From positions 1-7,139 of the forward strand of contig JARFPV010000246.1 of assembly GCA_029288115.1 (NCBI GenBank): DNA of 7,139 nucleotides, given 5' to 3'. Shown here in pieces: positions 5,482 to 7,139 of the stretch. A model generated the notes under the pieces. The model worked only from the letters and a program-made list of their open reading frames with translations. It did no database searches and was not told the origin of the DNA. The translations under genes were made by a program, and so were the position numbers. Position 1 is the stretch's first letter. Every line of letters begins with the position of its first letter. The stretch is from Akkermansiaceae bacterium. Its GTDB lineage: Bacteria > Verrucomicrobiota > Verrucomicrobiia > Verrucomicrobiales > Akkermansiaceae.

Positions 5482-7139
5482 GTGAATCAAAAACTCTATC
5501 TTATCCTGCCGTTCCTGCCGTTGTCGCTTTTGGCCGGTCCGGCCGACCGTGCGGACTGGAGCAGCTACAATCACAATGAAAGCGGCAGCCGCCATAACGC
5601 TGCCGAAAAACATTTATCGGTAGAGAATGTTTCCAACTTGATGGTCAAGTGGCAATTTCCTGCCAAAGAGGCAGACTTCAAGATTGGTGCGATCCATGCG
5701 ACTCCCGCCGTTGTCGATGGTTATGTTTATTTTGGGACTTCCACCTTCGCTCGCTTCTACCGCCTCAAGCCGAATGGTGAACTAGACTGGATGTACACTC
5801 CCGCGATCGGAAATAAAAAACAACCGACCTCAAAAGATTCCAGGCTCCTAGTTCCCTGGCTGGGGATCTACAGCTCTGCCTTAGTCACAGAAGATTCCGT
5901 TTATTTCGGCGACACGAACGGCGTGGCCTATTGTCTCGATAAAGAAACGGGTAAGGAAAAATGGAAATTCAATACCAAGTCTGGAGACTTTCCCTGTGCC
6001 CATGAAGCGAATCTGCTGATGGGCTCACCTATCAAAGCGGGAAAACTCATCATCTTCGCCGGTGGTGCTTATGAGCATGCCAAAGCCGAGGAAAAAGGAT
6101 ATCGCTGCTGCAACGGACGAGGTTTTGTGTTGGCTTTCGAGCCACAGAGTGGGCGACTTGTTTGGAAATATTTAGTAGGGCCGAAACCTGAAAAGTTCGA
6201 CCCACCACTAAAGATGCAAACAGTCTGGGGCGAGAGAACCTTTCATTACGGACCATCAACCAGCTCAGTTTGGTCGACACCATCATACGACCCAAAGTCT
6301 AACAGTGTTTTCTTTGGAACTGATGTTCATAACTCGCCGCGAAGACCGACAAAGGAAGACCCTCGCAACTACACGCCTCACTCAGCCGCTGTGATCTCAG
6401 TAAGTGCTACTACCGGAAAGGAGAAGTGGGTGTCGCAAATAACCAAAGGCGATGTGTGGAACCAGACGTTGCCAAGCTACGACCCCAAGACGGGTTACAA
6501 AGACCAGTCAATTGGGGATACACCTAAAATTGTGGAAACTGTTCTTGATGGTAAAAAAGTTAGAGTCGTTGGCAGCGGTTCAAAGAATGGTGGATTCTAT
6601 ATCATGGATTTGAATAATGGAAAAATACTGGCAAACACTCCCATCTACACCGGACCCCCATCAGACAGTCCGAAGACCAATCCTCGAACACTAGCTCTGC
6701 CAAGTCCGATGGGCGGTATTCAGTCGGGCTGCGCCACCGATGGGAAGGCGTTTTTCACCAATGGTATCGACTCTATCTTCAAGGGCACGAACACAAGGAA
6801 AAGGTATGGGCCTCCGAGTGGAGGTCGGGTCACATCCATTAGTACGAATACAACATCCCAGAACTGGCGTCATGAGCGCCCCAAAGTTCCGTGGGTTGGT
6901 GGTACCAAAGAGAAGCCGCAGTTTACTAACACGGGAGATCCTGTTGCTTCTGGGATTGCTATTGCAAACGGCTGTCTGTTTTTCACCACGATGTCTAGTA
7001 ACAAACTGATAGCTCTGGACATGGCCTCTGGGAAGGTGCTGAAAGAAGTCTACCTGGGGCCAGTTCTCTGTTGGCCCTATGTCTCACTAGGCAGAGTGTA
7101 TGTAGGAACGGGATATGTTATTTTTAGTCTGCATCCGTC
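5482..7139 (+). CDS. secreted PQQ-type quinoprotein (polyvinyl-alcohol-dehydrogenase-like propeller), 3' truncated by window
   Basis: An uninterrupted frame of 552 codons runs from GTG at 5482 off the right edge. TAG immediately precedes the GTG, and starting there gives a signal peptide (MNQKLYLILPFLPLSLLAGPA, cleavage near A18-A21). The next ATG, codon 54, would lose it. Propeller blades carry PQQ-repeat signatures: IHATPAVVDGYVYFGT (71-86), CLDKETGKEKWKF (151-163), GFVLAFEPQSGRLVWKY (214-230), ISVSATTGKEKWVSQ (305-319), GGFYIMDLNNGKIL (370-383), and LIALDMASGKVL (509-520). Vicinal C209-C210 before the third resembles the CC(T/N)xRG segment of polyvinyl alcohol dehydrogenases and the disulfide of PQQ methanol dehydrogenases. 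The order GPSTSSVWSTP, GDVWNQ, GGIQSGCATDG also follows that family. Expected role: periplasmic oxidation of an alcohol or sugar using PQQ. No CxxCH is seen in the visible part, unlike fused cytochrome forms; one could lie beyond the edge. A purely structural BamB-like propeller is less likely. It lies 115 nt after the sulfatase gene. Confidence 0.9.
   Translation, partial: MNQKLYLILPFLPLSLLAGPADRADWSSYNHNESGSRHNAAEKHLSVENVSNLMVKWQFPAKEADFKIGAIHATPAVVDGYVYFGTSTFARFYRLKPNGELDWMYTPAIGNKKQPTSKDSRLLVPWLGIYSSALVTEDSVYFGDTNGVAYCLDKETGKEKWKFNTKSGDFPCAHEANLLMGSPIKAGKLIIFAGGAYEHAKAEEKGYRCCNGRGFVLAFEPQSGRLVWKYLVGPKPEKFDPPLKMQTVWGERTFHYGPSTSSVWSTPSYDPKSNSVFFGTDVHNSPRRPTKEDPRNYTPHSAAVISVSATTGKEKWVSQITKGDVWNQTLPSYDPKTGYKDQSIGDTPKIVETVLDGKKVRVVGSGSKNGGFYIMDLNNGKILANTPIYTGPPSDSPKTNPRTLALPSPMGGIQSGCATDGKAFFTNGIDSIFKGTNTRKRYGPPSGGRVTSISTNTTSQNWRHERPKVPWVGGTKEKPQFTNTGDPVASGIAIANGCLFFTTMSSNKLIALDMASGKVLKEVYLGPVLCWPYVSLGRVYVGTGYVIFSLHP

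Noticed and set aside
1..7139. CRISPR arrays, tRNA/rRNA genes, insertion sequences or defence systems
   Set aside because: No regularly spaced repeat array, tRNA-like cloverleaf, rRNA segment, transposase motif or terminal inverted repeat was seen on either strand by reading.

Overview
The window most likely comes from the chromosome of a marine or host-associated member of the PVC group, probably Verrucomicrobiota, with Planctomycetota second. The main reason is the 854-residue minus-strand protein. It has the propeller, HEAT-like and C-terminal CxxCH layout of the 'Pirellula/Verrucomicrobium type' membrane-bound dehydrogenase and heme-binding family, and it sits beside a secreted sulfatase. 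Very short signal peptides and the lack of clear Shine-Dalgarno sequences fit this. The phylum is inferred; no taxonomic marker was compared.

Layout: (1) Positions 1-736 are the end of an F-type ATP synthase operon: the last 71 codons of atpD, a 39-nt spacer with three TTCATTC copies, complete atpC, and a strong intrinsic terminator. (2) Positions 737-1009 hold no convincing gene, only some inverted repeats and one doubtful small hydrophobic minus-strand ORF. (3) Positions 1010-3574 (minus) encode a secreted propeller/HEAT/cytochrome c protein. (4) Positions 3575-3746 are a divergent intergenic region. (5) Positions 3747-5366 (plus) encode a secreted S1-type sulfatase with an intact CGPSR active site. 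(6) Positions 5482-7139 (plus) encode a secreted PQQ-type quinoprotein related to polyvinyl-alcohol-dehydrogenase-like propellers. It starts at GTG and runs off the right edge.

The most interesting signal is non-coding. A 37-bp sequence (33/37 identical, all four differences transitions) lies upstream of both the sulfatase and the quinoprotein, and its 3' end is exactly 44 nt from each start codon. The 44-nt stretches themselves are not similar. This looks like a shared promoter or operator, and it suggests the two genes are controlled together although each has its own upstream region. It also supports the GTG start.

Working model (inference): the three exported proteins form a periplasmic module in which the sulfatase removes sulfate from a sulfated glycan or alcohol. 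The quinoprotein and the cytochrome-bearing dehydrogenase would then oxidise a product or related sugar and pass electrons to the respiratory chain. No substrate-specific transporter, glycoside hydrolase or regulator is visible here, so the substrate is unknown.
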